A DNA stretch of 64,000 bases from Ctenosaura bakeri (GCA_948474755.1 CAOLHI010001305.1:339251-403250); one strand, 5' to 3'. Shown: positions 44,296 through 57,884, numbered from the stretch's first letter. The notes: a model not told the origin generated them from the sequence alone. Numbers and translations are program-made.

Positions 44296-44302
44296 GGGTA
44301 AC

Positions 44303-45713
44303 AAGTTGAATTGTTTCCCTGCTTTCTCCCTTCTCTACTGGTCAGCAGTAGCAGTGGTGGGGGCCCTTCCTAGGACTTGACAGCTGTGGGGAGGGGCTAG
44401 TTTGGGGTATTATGCCAAGAGCTACCCAACAGCATCCTGCACATAAGCCACACTTAAGCATGTGACTTACAGGATTCTAGCCAGTGAGTCTTTGCAGGTG
44501 GAAATTAAATAGGGCTCATTGATTGAGGCTGCTCTGGTTAAGTAGGACGTGTGTGTTTTGGAGGGGGGAATGGTGGCCATACGTCATCCTATATCAAAGC
44601 TGGGAATCGTGTGACAGTCCCAATCTTGTTCAACTGCAACTCCCTGCAACTCTAGCCAGCATAGCCAAAGTTGAGGTATGCTGGGAGTTGCAGTAGATCA
44701 ACAACTGGAACTCCACACAATCCATACCACTGGATGGTGTTCCTCTGTTTGAAGGGCTGTAAGCTCCAAGCCTAGTTTAAAGATGAAGAACCCTACAAGG
44801 GGAGAGCAGAGAGCTCGAAATAGCCCATCAACAATTAAGCAAATGAAAAAAAAAAAACCCAGACTGAGCAGGGAGACTGACACTGTGTTGAGAGACCTTG
44901 CATTTCTATTTGAACCAGAGCAGTTGTTTCTAAATTTCAATCTACATATGTAAATCAACATATGCAGTTTTTGCAGTAATGACCATCCTTTAGATTCTGA
45001 AACACCTAGCTACTTTGCAGATCTTTGCATGAGCCCCCCCATTAAAGAATTGCTGACTTACAGTGAAACCAAAACAGTGGGATGCCTTGCTTTGCAAATC
45101 CTTCTATGGCTGGGTGCTCAGAGCTGGAGGGGGGGATTGTTCTACCAACTGTGGCAGGGCCTTTGGATTCCTCTTTGCACCTCCCATGCTCAGCCTGAAG
45201 TACAAGCAGGACTGATGGCAATTGTAAATTTCAGCTTTCTGCTAGTATCTGTCAGAAACTGTGGGGCCCTGGGCTTAATAGAACACAGTCCTCTAAATAT
45301 TTTTATAGTATGCTACTCTTTGTTTGGTTGGTAATTCTTGAATCTGGAGGACTTTGCCCTTTTCTCTAATTCTTTTTTCTTGGAAATACAATGATGCTTG
45401 ATCTATGATCCCTAATCTTTGGAATGCTTTGGTCAGAGGTGACAGCTGTAACACTACATTTATGCCTTTGGGGGGCACTATAGCACAGTTTTTAAAGACT
45501 CAAAGAACCTATATTTACTGAAAAACCACTATGAACCCAGGATGCTATCTTTTAAACCAAGCAATTATATTTATTTTTTTCCACTTCTGAAAAGATTTGG
45601 CAAGCATAGGTTGGTATATATCTTTTCCTTCCCACCCCTTTTCAGCTCTTATTTATAGACAGGTCAAAAGAGGTAAAATTTTGGAAAGACAAGAAATTAA
45701 AACAGGACTCAGT
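44303..45713. other. Intergenic, one MITE-like fragment
   Basis: Near 44590-44700 there is a diverged copy of the short palindromic repeat (CCAGCATAGCCAAAGTTGAG, then TGCTGGGAGTTGCAGTAG). Otherwise I see no gene or recognisable repeat. Confidence 0.5.
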
Positions 45714-46505
45714 GGAATCATAGAATCATAGAATCATAGAAATGTAGAGTTGGAAGAGACCACACGGGCCATCCAGTCCAACTCCCTGTCATGCAGGAAC
45801 ACCCTCAAAGCACTCCCGACAGATGGCCATCAAGCCTCTGCTTAAAAACCTCCAAGGTAGGAGACTCCACTACTCTCCGAGGCAGCAGATTCCACTGCCG
45901 GACAGCCCTGACTGTCAGGAAGTTCTTCCTGAGGTTCAGGTGGAATCTCCTTTCCTGCAGCTTGAATCCATTGCTCCTTGTCCTGGTTTCTGGAGCAGCA
46001 GAAAACAAGCCCCCTCCTTCCTCTACGTGGCATCCCTTCAAATATTTAAACATGGCTATCATGTCCCCTCTTAACCTCCTTTTCTGCAGACTAAACATAC
46101 CCAGCTCTCTCAGTCTATCCTCATAGGGCATGTTTTCCAGGCCTCTCACCATTTTGGTCACCCTCCTCTGGACTTGCTCCAGCTTGTCAATATCCTTCTT
46201 GAATTGGGGTGCCCAGAACTGGACACAGTATTCAAGATGGGGTCTAACCAAAGCAGAGTAGAGTGGTACCAGTACCTCCCTCGATCTAGACACCATACTC
46301 CTGTTGATGCAGCCGAGAATTGCATTGACTTTCTTGGCTGCCGCATCACACTGCTGACTCATGTTCAGCTTGTGGTCTATGAAGACTCCTAGATCCCTTT
46401 CACACGTACTGCTATCCAGCCACGTGCCCCCCCATCCTATATTTCTGTATTCCATTATTTCTGCCTAAGTGTAGGACCTTACATTTCCTCTGTTGAATTT
46501 CATTC
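45714..46505 (-). mobile_element. CR1 LINE 3' part, copy B
   Basis: It begins with the same octamer run (ATAGAATC) at 45714-45740 and matches copy A almost base for base for about 700 bases. The minus-strand frame of 216 codons (46455-45805) covers the C-terminal RT region ([20 protein letters not shown] to [14 protein letters not shown]). It is truncated earlier than copy A and lacks the FADD motif. Confidence 0.92.
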
Positions 46506-49322
46506 AACAGGACATATGCTAGAGGACATATGCTAGAGGCTTGCCTGCGGTGGGAAGTATGGGTTTCTTTACACGGGCTTCTTTTTGTAGATTTAACACC
46601 TGTCTCCATCAGTGCAAGTCCCTCCACACAACCTTAGGGTTGGCAACAGGGCAATCAGGGTCGGGTTTTTGGCCTATGCCTTCCAATTGCTGACCCATAA
46701 GCAATACAGTCTTTCTTGGCAGTTCAGGTTACAATTTAATTTGGGATTTTTTCACTGTCTATCTGTTCATTTCTAGGCACAGTTCAAAGACTGTGATCGT
46801 GACCTATAAAGTCCTAAAAAGCTAAGGGCTGGGCTATATGAAAGATTGTTTTCCCCCTACAACCCCACCAAAGTCTTAGGATCCACAGAGATGGGCTTTC
46901 TCTTGATCCTTTCAACAATCACAGGCTTGTGTGGTGAGGACACAGAAGAACACAACAACCTTCCAATGGTGGTTCCCATCCACTGGATTTCCCTTCTGTG
47001 GGATGTTGGGGTGGTCCCCACCTTCCTTTACTTTTGTTGACAAGCAAAGATCTTTTAATTCAAGCAGGCTTTTGATGTGTAATTACTTGCAGGAAATTTC
47101 TTATGAGTGTATGTGTGTGTATATGCTTTATTTTTAACTTTTGTATTATTTTTAATGATTTTATACTATTTTTCACCTATCATTTTAATATGATGATTTT
47201 AATTTATTGGTTTTTGGCTGATTCTTTTTGTAAGGTTGGTTCCCACTGCGGGAGACAGGTGGGATAGAAATGAAATGAAGTGAAATGAAATAAATAATGG
47301 TGTCCAAAACCCAACATTGCTATATTACATTGTTAATTCTTGTCCATTACTCCTCTGCCTTTGATCACAAGTGGAGAATTTCCTCTGTGGGAAATTTTTT
47401 CTTCTTGAAGTGCGTACAGCTCTTGCACAATGCACATCACCAGAAAATGTTACAAATGAAGGATGCGTCTCAGCTATCAAACAGCTTAAAATAATAAGTA
47501 AAACAGATGGAATGCCAAAAAAAGAGCTATTGAGCCATCCTGCTGAGTGAGTCTAAAACTGAGGCACAATGGTTGAGCCGTCACAACCTCAGTGCTGTGG
47601 ATATTAAAATAACCTGTGTTGTTAATGTGAAGCATTCATGTAAGGAGATTAAGAAAAAGCTGACTGTTGAAATGAACCCACTCACATTTCAGTACAAAGG
47701 ATTAAAAATCACATAATTGTCATAGATGTTTAAAGGATCTCCTGGGCAATCTGTCTCCTAAATGCTTTTAATTAGAGAGGGAAAAATGTGCTGGGAAACC
47801 CATAAACCCCACACCCAACCATTTTATTCTTTAGAAGTCAAGTCTAGAACTTTTTTTTAAAAAGAAATGGATAAACAACCAGATTAGAAATAAATGGATA
47901 AAGCCATTTATCCAGAAGTGAATGAACAGAAATGAATAAATAGGGCTAGAGTCAAACGAGGCATTTTAAGAGCAGTGAGGTTACTTTGGAGGAGCCATCC
48001 TAAAAACATAAAAAGAACAAATAAAACTGCCACATATTGATTCTAATCATTGATCTATGTGACCCAGTGACTGGCAATAGCCATCCAGACTTCCAAGAAG
48101 GGATCTTTTCTATTCAAACATGCCTCTGTTCACAAAGCTTCTGAGAAAAAGCTTTTTACAAAGTCTTTTTATGCCTGCCCAGACTCCCATTTCCTCCTTA
48201 TCCTCTGTCCAGTTAGTTTTTTTTTAGTGGTATTAGCATTGAGAGGATGGTAAAAGATGGATGCAGAAACATGGACTTTCAGCTTCACATTGCAGCAATA
48301 TGTCTTCAGTAAACAGTGCAATAAACTAATTTTGGGACTAGGGAAGAAAAGGGTTCTTTGCTTTAGCTGATCCTACTGTAGCTGTATGTACCTGCCTAAA
48401 ACAGGCAAGGTAAACAGCAACTGCCTCCAGGGTCCCTTACTGAATATGTGTGAACACCCAAAAAGGAAAGAAAAGGAGAACACAGGTTAGTCTGCCTCAC
48501 CAGCTACACACAGCATGTAAAAAAACATGGGTTTGGGGTTTTCAACAAAATGGAAACCATAAGAAAAGTAGAGGCTAGTGAACCTAAACCTTATGAAACC
48601 TTATGAACTTAAACCTCACTAAACATGCTGTAGGAATCACCTGAGATGATAGACAAGAAGGTGCTTCCTCCTCATTCCACACACAGAAGCCAACTGGGTG
48701 GTAATTGAATCTTATGTTAAAGCTGGTGATCAGCTTTCCAATTTTAGGCTTTCCAGATCCAGGATGCTCATTAAAGTCTAGGGAATTGCTTTGTTTTCCC
48801 TGGGCCTGCAGGCAAGGAGATAGATCTCAGGGTGAGTGGCACTGCTGGAAGGAAACACTGATTTTTGTGTGCAAACTGGTTTCATCCCCACTAGGACTGA
48901 CATATCTCAGGGCTGTCTCTGAGTTCTAGACTTCAGGAATCATTTCCAGGTGAGAGACAAGGGTGAAATTCAGTTTTGTTTGGGTCAGCCCCAGTTCTGA
49001 GAAAGGGGCTTTGTGCAACTTGCTGCAGCTGACTTGTTGCTCCACCTTACAAAGTCTTGCCAGGAAGTCAATGTATTTACACAATGTCCTCCTTTCCTCA
49101 GGGTCGTTATGGCGCCAGGTCTCACCCTCCACTCTGCTCTGCATTTACACTCTGGGGTTTTTATCCTGTCTCCCTGAAAAGGAGAAGGAATAATCCCCCC
49201 ATTTAACTATTTTAAACCCCCCCTTTACTAAGTCTTAATTTCCAAACTGGAAAAAAGATTTTTGGGTGTGCCTGCGTGAACGAAAAGCCGTGAGCAACTG
49301 TGGCTGGAGCTTAATGCATAAC
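46506..49322. other. Intergenic with possible LINE-like 3' end
   Basis: The part at about 46650-47290 ends in AGACAGGTGGGATAGAAATG followed by (AAATG/AAATA)n. This resembles the 3' end of a common squamate LINE-like repeat, plus strand, but I cannot name it. From 47300 to 49322 I see no gene or repeat family. Confidence 0.4.
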
Positions 49323-50450
49323 TATACAATCATAGAGTTGGAAGGGGGCCTATGGGCCATCAGGTCCAAACCCCCCCCCCCCCCGCTCAGTGCAGGATCT
49401 CCAGCTAAAGCATCCTCAGTAGGTCCAGCCTTTTTTAAAGACATTTAAGAGAAGGAGGCCTCACCACCTCTCTAGGCCATTGGTTGCATTATTGAACTGC
49501 TCTCACTGTCAAGAACTTCCTCCTGAGGTCCAACCTAAATACACTCTCCTATAACTTAAAACCATTAGACGTAGTTCTACCCCCCCCCCGGGAGCAAAGA
49601 ACAAATCTGGCAGCCCTTGGAGATTTAAAGAGTTTGGTCATGTCATCCCTCAGCTTTTCTCCATCAAGCTGAAAGTCCCCGCTCCTTCAACCTCTCTTCA
49701 TATTTTTTATTCTCCATACTTCTTGTCATTCCTGTTGCCCTTCTTGAATAACCTTTGACTTGTCTTTAGCCCTTAAAAAGAGGCTCCCCGAACTGAACAC
49801 TGTAGTCCAGATGAGGTCTGATCAGTACAGAATATAGTGGGACTATTACTTCCCTAAATTGGAAACTATGCTTCTATTAATATAAGCTAATGCACTTGCC
49901 TTCTTTACTGCAGCACCATACTGCTGGCTCATATTCAATTTATGATTAACAATGATCCCAAGGTCTTTTTCATATGTAATACTGCTGAGCTGGGTATCCC
50001 CCAGTCTATACCTATGCATAGATTTTTGTGGCCTAAATGTAGAACTTTTTATTTATCTCTGTTGAATTTCATTTTATTAATTTCAGCCCAGTTTTCAAGT
50101 GTAACAAGGGCCCTTTGAATTCTGTTCTTATCTTCCAGTGTGTTAGCTACTCCTCCCAGTTTTGTATCATCTACAAATTTATAAATTCCTTCTATCCTAT
50201 CATCTAACTCATTGAGAAAAATTGATAAAAACCCTGTGGTATTCCATTTGTGACCACCTTGCAGTCTGAAGCACAGCCATTGATGGCATCTTTTCAGCGT
50301 GGTTTGCCAACGAACTATGGATCCATCTGGTAGTGTTTCTATCTATTGATTTAATCAGTTTGCTAATCAAAATAGCCTGGTGGACCTTATCAAAAGCTTT
50401 GCTGAAATCCAGATTGGAAATCCAGACATCATTAATGCTTAATGGTATCA
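49323..50450 (-). mobile_element. Older CR1 LINE 3' part, copy C (decayed)
   Basis: It starts with ATACAATCATAGAGTTGGAA, the same terminus as copies A and B but without the full octamer run. It follows the same order of CR1 words with many indels and two poly-C runs (about 49370-49384 and 49580-49588). At its far end the minus strand still reads LDFSKAFDKVHQAILISKL (about 50420-50365), a conserved RT block upstream of FADD. No long open frame remains. Confidence 0.85.
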
Positions 50451-52184
50451 CCAGGGGCCATCCCTAAGCCTCAGGTTAGGCTTGGAGACCTTGGGGGTGG
50501 CGATCCTAACTTAAACTTTTAAATTTTCCCCCCACTCCCAGATGGCACCAGTGCTCTCTGGCTCAGTTTAAGTTTGCACGTGTGTTGGGCTTGCATAACA
50601 CTGGAGCACCAAAAAGCCAGAGTGGGGGCAGAAGATTGAGAAGGGAACAGGTGGGGCCATGCCTTTTTGCCCCATCATGTCACTCTGTGACTTCACAAGG
50701 ACATACCCAACGGTGTCAGGTTCTGACCCCAAAAAATAAGGAAGGGGCTACTGCTGATGTGGTAACCCTAATTCCCTGGGTTAGGGGTCCCAGAGCAAGT
50801 TGGCCTTCACAGGGGAACAACCAGGGAAGCTGCCTATTCACCACACACTTCCTTATGGCAGGGCTGGTGCTGGTATATTGCTTGGCTGTAATTTCTGTTT
50901 TTACCCCAAAATAACCTCTTAAAAGCCATTTGGGTTATTTTAATACAAATGAAAAAACTAGCACAATTGCAACACTGTTTGAAATGGATGTCAGAATCGC
51001 ACTCGGGCGTTACTTAAAAAAACCAAACAAACCCTAAGCAACAACAGCTACTAGAAAAAATACAGACTGGATCTGGTTATTCTGGCTCAAAAATTCATGG
51101 AATCAATGGAACTTACATAAGTGTTGACATGCCAAGTTCCATTTGATTCAGTGGGTTAATCTGCTTGAGACTAACAATTGGATGAGGGCCAAAGTGTAAA
51201 TGTTTGGGCTACTGAGTTGGAAAGTAATTTATTGTGTTACTAAAAAAAATCCAGCATGAAGTACAAGGTTCATCGTAGTGCTGGGAAACGTCAGCATATG
51301 GGAATTATCAAATTAATTAAAATACCTGGGAGTTTTTAACTATATTTGTCAGTTACTTATTTGTAGCTTTTAGCTCTTCTGCAAATGTCAGGATGTATTC
51401 CGTGATTGTTCCCCCTTCTCTGTTTCATGTAACAGGGTTTCCTTGTTTGTACCTGCTGAATATTGCAGAAACACACACTGTTGTTTCAAGCAAATATAGA
51501 GTTGCCTTGCCAACAGGAAAATCCTGTTTCACATAGCTTTCTTTTACCAAGATGCCTTGATGCATGAAAATATTTTTTGTTGTTGTCACGTTAGAATATA
51601 TTACTGATTTTCCAAGTTTCTTTCCTCATCCTTTAGTAAGACAGAGAAATAATAAAGAAGTGCTGCTGGGGGACAACATCAATAGATAATCAAAGCTGAT
51701 GTGGAAGCCATGTAAATTCGAATGCTTTTTGTGGCCCGCTCTGAAAATGGATCAAATTAGGCATGTTAATTTTGTGATGTTAATTTTGTGGAGTTACTCC
51801 CCCTTCCTCCCCCCCCAAAATTTATGATGACCTTTGATTTTTCTTTTTATGTCATATTACATCCAGCTTTTGGCAAAGCATATGAGCCCAGCCGACAGTG
51901 TTCCAGCGAGGTCACCCATTCATTCAAAGTGGTTCAGCCAACCCTTCAAATCTCGTAGCTTGCTGCCAAGGTTGTTTCATTTCTAGGGCTTGGTTCAGAC
52001 ACACACTCTCTACCAATGGGGGAAAGTATCTTTTACATGTTTGTAATCATGGGGGGGGAACCTCCCATTTATTTACATTTTCAACAGTCACAGCAAGAGA
52101 TGTCTCAAAGCCTTGAGCATCCAAGATACTTTTGGAACATGGAAAAGGGAAGGAAAAGAAAGGGGAAACAGAAGTAATCGCTGG
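50451..52184. other. Intergenic, little recognised
   Basis: One fragment of a common squamate repeat is likely at 51095-51195 (GGAATCAATGGAACTTAC, then TTCCATTTGATTCAGTGGG, partly self-complementary). Elsewhere there is no gene or repeat that I can support. Confidence 0.45.
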
Positions 52185-52345
52185 TTCTTCTTCGGGGCTT
52201 GTCCCTTTACACTAGGAGTTTAGCGCCTGGCGGAGCGTTCGGAAACTTCTAAACTTGTTCGCTTGGCGGGGAACCCCCCCCCCAGCCGGTACTGCGCATG
52301 CTCCTCCCGCCGAGCAACGGTCTCTCCTCAGTTCTTTCTGTCCCC
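52185..52345 (+). repeat. Left inverted terminal repeat, DIRS copy 2 (damaged)
   Basis: Shares TACACTAGGAG, GGAAACTTCTAAAC and GCGCATGCTCCTCCCGCC with copy 1 and with the inverse of its own right end. It has small deletions and a run of nine or more Cs at about 52275, where copy 1 has a mixed sequence. Confidence 0.82.
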
Positions 52346-52505
52346 CCCCGTACGGAAGGTTCTTTAGTTTGTTCCTCTCACGTCGTGCTTGGCTTGCTGT
52401 TTTTTCACGGTTTTACGGACTTTTGGACTGTCTTTGACCTCTCTTTCGGACTCCCCCTTCGGCTTTCGTCTTTTTTGGATTTCGGAGTTTGCGTTTCTTC
52501 GTCTT

Positions 52506-54947
52506 ATGTCCGCGCTCTTTAAAGATGCGTGTCCTGCGGCCGCAAGGTTGCCCTCAACGACGGCCATAAGGAGTGTCTCTTCTGTTTGGGCGAGTCCCAC
52601 AATATCCCGGACTTGCCAAATTCCAGTACTCCCCAAACTCTCGCAACCGCTCCGCGAGAACTCAAATCTTTTTGTTGGGAGCAGTCTCTCCGGGCGATAG
52701 ACGAGACCTCCACTTCCAAGATGGCCGACAAGAAGACGACCACGCCATCGACGGTCTCGGCGGCTCCCGTCCGTCCACCTCGTCGGTATCGGGCTCGGTA
52801 CCGCGAAAACGCCGATCTCGGCGTTTCCGAGGATCCCGAAGCTGTCGGCGGCTGCCAAGTCAGCTAAAGGATCCTCGACGGCGAGGAAGGCTGAGGCTCC
52901 CCTCGGGGACGCCTGCAAAAAAGCGCCCTGCTCCGGACGGAGGCAAGGGCAAGGAGAAGGAGAAGAAGAAGAAGAAGAAGGAAAAGAAGCGCTCCCCGGC
53001 TGGGGACGCTCAACCTCCTCTATTCCTCCTACTCAGCAGCCTTCAAAAGGGCGAGGCGAGTCCGTCGACCTCTCGGAGGATGAGATCGAGGACGTTCCCC
53101 AACAGCGCCCGGACTCGCCCTCTGGCAGACCCTCCAACCCTGGTGGAGGAGCGCCACCGCCCTCTTAGCCGTCGCAGGTCGGCCGACCTGTAGCAGAGAG
53201 AGCCCTCTGCTTCTCCGGAGCGGCGTTCGACCTCCTTCAGGTCCCGGTCCCGCTCTTCCGAGCGTCCGGTGGCCTCGCCGCCTCCGAGGGAGACAGAGGA
53301 ACAACCTCGCTCGTCTGCCTCCAGATACACCTCGGCGTCCTACGTGGCCAGGTACGCGAGGGAGTGTCAGTGGAGAGAGCGCCCGGCCTCCTATCGGTCG
53401 CATTCGCCATCGTCCGGATCGGTACCATCGTGGCCCGAGTCGCTGGGAGACCTTCCGGAGGTCCCGGTCACCTCGTCGACAGCGCGAATCGCGCTCGCCT
53501 AGAGGGGACGAGGCTTAGGTACCGTCGACGCCGAAGCCGATCTCCGTTGGACCGCCGCTCCTTCAGCCGCTCTCCCTCCCTCGATATCATAGGGCGAGGG
53601 AGCCTTCACCACGGTATCGGGCGATATCGCCACCTCCTAGGGTCACGGCAACGGCGACGCGCCCTACGGAGTCGATGGTGACTGAGCGGGCTACGACGAC
53701 GTCAGCCTGCCAGACTACCCCGGTCACCACCAAGAGGGTGAAATCCGTGGTCAGCCATCCCAAGCGGGACGCTGCTGCTACCACCGCCCCGGCTGCGGAG
53801 AAGCCTAGGAAGGCAACACCTGCGGCGACTACGAAGGAGCCGGAGAGCGAGCGGCGAGAGGACTCACCTAGCTCGGAGTCGTACGACTCGAGTGCGGAGT
53901 CTGGAGTGCTCGAGGCGGCCTCCCAGGAGTCTCCTCCGTTGGGATTCGGGGACCCAATCCCAGATTCTGCTCCAGAGGACGTCCACCAGTTCTCTGCGAT
54001 GCTCTCCGCATGGCCACTACCCCTCGGCCTTAAGATCGCCGATGCGGAGCCGGAGGACGACGATCCAGCCTTCTCCGTTTTCGAGGAGAAGCGACCTTCC
54101 ACGGCCCCGCTGCCTCTCCTGCCCCGGGTATCCAGACTGGTGAAGGCCGCCTGGGATGCAGCCGGCCTCGGCTCAGCCAAATTTTCGCAGCGGTTAGAAC
54201 ACCTCTACAGGGTGCAGAAGGATAACGCCGGTTATCTATTTAATCACCCTGCACCGAACTCTGTGGTCGCTGCAAGCTCCGCGCAGACGAAAGGCTCCGG
54301 CAGGCAACACACCACCCCGCCAGACAAAGAAGCAGAGTTGGACGCCTACGCAAGGAGGTTCTATTCGGCTGCCTCCTTGCAGATCAGGCTGTCCAACACT
54401 CAGGCTTGCCTCGCGGCATACCTGAAGAAGGTGCTCGATCGCCTGCAACCAGCGATGGAAGCGTCACGGAGGACATCCGCCAAGCCTCCTCCGTGATCTT
54501 CAATGAGGCTATCTCCATCGCTTACGGCACCGATTGGCCTCCTCCCGGCACGCTGTGGAGATCGCCTCCCGGGTCATGGCGGGATCCGTCGGCCTCCGCC
54601 GCCATGCTTGGCTTCGACCGGCCGACATCCCAGAAGGACACCCAGAAGGAGGATTGAAGATCTCCCCTTCGACGGTGAAGGCCTCTTCAATTCGTCCACA
54701 GACGAAGCTTTGGACAATCTCGTCAAGGCGAGACTGACCGCAAAAAAATTGGGCTGCAGCCGGCCACGCAGACCCGCAGGGCCTCCACCTTCCGACCATC
54801 CTAGCGACGATTTTCCACCTCGTCGTTCCAGCGTCGGCCCAGTCTGGACAGTCGAGACCATCCTCCGGCTCATCGGCCAGGCGCACGATTAGGCGGCGCC
54901 CGCCTTCGTCGAAGAAGTCCTCCTCCGAGACAAAGTCTCATTTTTGA
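52506..54947 (+). pseudogene. DIRS gag-like gene, disrupted (copy 2)
   Basis: Homologous to the copy 1 gag throughout: the Cys/His cluster, Lys-rich segment, Arg/Ser-rich region, acidic Ser-rich stretch and helical C-terminal part can be followed in shifting frames. The longest intact piece is 53675-54496 (273 codons). The first Cys pair is altered by a local frame change near 52526-52540. A stop occurs in the Arg/Ser region (TAG near 53190) and there are many single-base indels. It cannot make full gag as written. Confidence 0.87.
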
Positions 54948-54948
54948 C

Positions 54949-56830
54949 GTGCCTGGCAGGACCCACCAATACCCACTCTTCAGCCTACCATCAGCGCTCG
55001 GAGACCGACCGACTCTCGCTCGACACCTAGCGGAGTGGCAGTATGTCACTACGGACTCTTGGGTGCTTTCCATCGTCCGTCTTGGCTACGCCATCGAGTT
55101 TCTCGATATTCCTCCTCGCGGCGTTTATTACTCCACGCCGTCGAGTCCGGCCCTCCTGGAAGAGATCCAATCCCTCCTCCAGAAAGGGGCGATCGAGCGG
55201 CTCCCGCAAGAGGCCAAGACCACCGGCTTCTTCTCCAGGTACTTCACGGTACCGAAGCCGACGGTACCCTCCGGCCGATCCTAGACCTCAGAGGGGTGAA
55301 CTACTACATCCGCCCCAAAAGGTTCAAGATGGTCACGATACCGTCGATCCTACCCTTCCTACATCGAGGGGACTGGTTCGCCTCCATCGATCTCCGAGAC
55401 GCATACTTCCATATCGCCATTCGCCCGCAGCACAGACGGTACCTCCGCTTCGCAGTCGACGACACCTGTTACCAGTACAAGGTGCTGCCGTTCGGACTCT
55501 CGACTGCCCCAAGGGTCTTCACCAAGTGCATGGCCCCGGTGGTATCCCACCTGCGGACGAAGGGCGCTTCCGTCTTCCCCTACCTCGACGATTGGCTGTT
55601 GGTGGCGTCCTGCAAACAGAGACTTTACCACGACGTCCACATGACGTTGTCACTCCTGACCCGCCTTGGTCTACGAGTGAATCCGAAGAAGTCCCACCTC
55701 GAGCCGGCGAGGATCTTGGACTTCATCGGGGCGACGCTCGACTCGACCTCCGCCAGGGCGTACCTACCAGAGTCTCGAGCACAAACTTTGATCCGGGCCG
55801 CCGCTCACGCTCGTACGGCCCCGACGTTATCTGCGAGAAGCGTCCAGCAGCTCTTGGGCTACATGGCTGCGACGACCGCTGTGACATATCTCGCCAGGCT
55901 GAGAGCAAGACCTCTTCAACACTGGTTCGTCCGCATATTCGACCCCCTGCGAGACGAACAGACACTCCGACTGCAGCTGCCGGGAGACGTCCGCTCATCC
56001 CTCCGATGGTGGCAGTCGCGACGCAATCTCATGTCGGGGATGCCTTTCCAACAGCCGACACCGAAGGTGACGGTAACGACCGACGCCTCCCTGTATGGAT
56101 GGGGTGCCCACTGCGGCGATCTCAGAGTCCGCGACAGATGGACCGACGACGAGACCGCTCTCCATATCAACGCGCTGGAGCTGCTCGCCGTCTGGAAAGC
56201 CCTACGGGCGTTCCGCCATGCCGTGGCGGGGCGCACGGTCCTGATTCTGACGGACAACACCACCGCCGTCTGCTACATCAACAGACAAGGTGGGACTCAT
56301 TCCACGACCCTGCTCGACATCGCGCTCGGCCTGTGGGAATGGTGCATTCGCCTGCACACGCATCCCGTGGCGGTTCACCTGGCCGGGCAGGAGAACACCA
56401 CGGCAGACGCCCTCAGCAGGGACACCTCATCCCATCACGAATGGTCTCTCTCCGGAGAGGCGTTACTTTTTGGGACCGCTGGGCGAACCATCGATCGACC
56501 TTTTCGCGACCAGGGAAAACGCGAAGTGTCGCCGATTTGTTCCAGAGCGGGCCACGATCGTGCCCCCATCACGTTTCCAGTTTCCGTGGCCCGGGGGAAA
56601 CTCCTCTACGCGTTCCCGCCTTCCCGCTGCTCGGCCGGACGATATCGAAGATCCTCGCCGACCGACCGCGCGATCCTGGTAGCCCCGTACTGGCCGAGGA
56701 AACGGTTTCGCACCCCTACAAGCCGCGCGAGACGACCTGCTCCGGTTGCCACCGACACCGGACCTGCTCTCCCACTCCGGCGGCCGAGTCCTCCATCCGG
56801 ACCTGCCACGCCTGGCCCTCCATGCCTAAA
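54949..56830 (+). pseudogene. DIRS RT / RNase H / MT-like polyprotein, disrupted (copy 2)
   Basis: The position of the copy 1 start ATG is GTG here. One base is missing near 55256 relative to copy 1. After that the frame is open through RT ([20 protein letters not shown] at 55581-55592) and RNase H ([25 protein letters not shown]) up to about 56460, making this the better-preserved RT-RNase H of the two copies. Around 56461-56480 the sequence degenerates, and the MT-like domain is split by several indels ([13 protein letters not shown] and the ILVAPYWPR region are in different frames). Confidence 0.87.
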
Positions 56831-57848
56831 TCGCATAGACGATCCCGTGCTCGGTACCGTCCTCGTGCGGCCCAGGAAGGAATCCACCCGTTGCAACTAT
56901 CAATACAAGTGGCGACGCTTCCTGACCTTCGCTAACGAGAGGAGTGAGCCGGTATCGCCCGCGGGGCTCTCGACCGTCCTGCACTTCCTCCGCACCTCCG
57001 GCAACGGGGCCTGGCGTTTCCATCCCTGAAGGTGTACTCTCCGCGATCGTGGCATACCAACCGCCACACTGCTGCCTCGGCCTTCTTCAGGAACGATACC
57101 GTTAAGCGGTTCCTGAAGGGACTTCACCATCTCTACCCGCCGGTATCGCCGCTGCTACCGCCGTGGTCCCTCTCGCTGGTGCTCTCGCAGCTGACGAAGC
57201 CGCCCTTCGAGCCGATGGCGACCTCGGATGACAGGCTCCTGACAATGAAAACTGCCTTCCTGGTAGCGGTGACCTCAGCGAGGCGAGCGGGTGAGATCAC
57301 AGCTCTTCGTTCCGATGAGCCCTTCACGGTCTTCCACAGGGACAAGGTGGTCCTGAGACCTGACATCTCGTTCCTGCCAAAGGTGGTGTCCAGTTTCCAT
57401 CTCAACCAGGACATCATCCTGCCTGCCTTCTCTCCCGAACCCGACGACACCGTTGGAGCGGTCCCTCCACTCCCTGGACGTGCGTCGGGCATTGGCTTTC
57501 TACAAGGACAGGACTGCTTCCTTCCGACAGACGCCGCATCTCTTTGTTTGCTATGGGCGACGTCGGAGGGGCCTAAAAGTGTCCACCCAGCGCTTCTCCA
57601 AGTGGGTGGTGAGGACTATTGAACTGGCGTATGAGCTCGCGAGGAAGCCTCCGCCAGTCCTGCTTCGAGCCCACTCCACCAGAGCGGTGGCTACTTCTGC
57701 GGCCCTCCTGCGAGGAGTTGACCTGCATGAACTCTGCCGTGTGGCGACCTGGTCCCAACCATCGACCTTCGTGCGCCACTACAGGCTCGACTGCCGGTCG
57801 CGCAGAGATGCCCGGTTTGGACGTGAGGTGTTGGCTTCCGTGCTGTAG
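56820..57848 (+). pseudogene. DIRS tyrosine recombinase, disrupted (copy 2)
   Basis: N-terminal block [19 protein letters not shown] starts near 56875. Frame changes occur near 56990, 57050 and 57435. From 57453 to the TAG at 57846-57848 the frame is intact and holds HSTR and RHYRLD, so the HxxR/Tyr half of the active site is whole here while copy 1 has it split off. The first Arg (SARRAGEI) sits in another frame near 57275. Confidence 0.86.
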
Positions 57849-57884
57849 GACCTGACCCGCCGTCCGACCGGTAAGCTACACAGT

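Noticed and set aside
55035..57029. A 664-codon open frame in DIRS copy 2 as one protein
   Set aside because: The first ~70 codons and the part after ~56465 are out of frame with the real RT and MT, and the end reads into the recombinase. Only the RT-RNase H centre is genuine.
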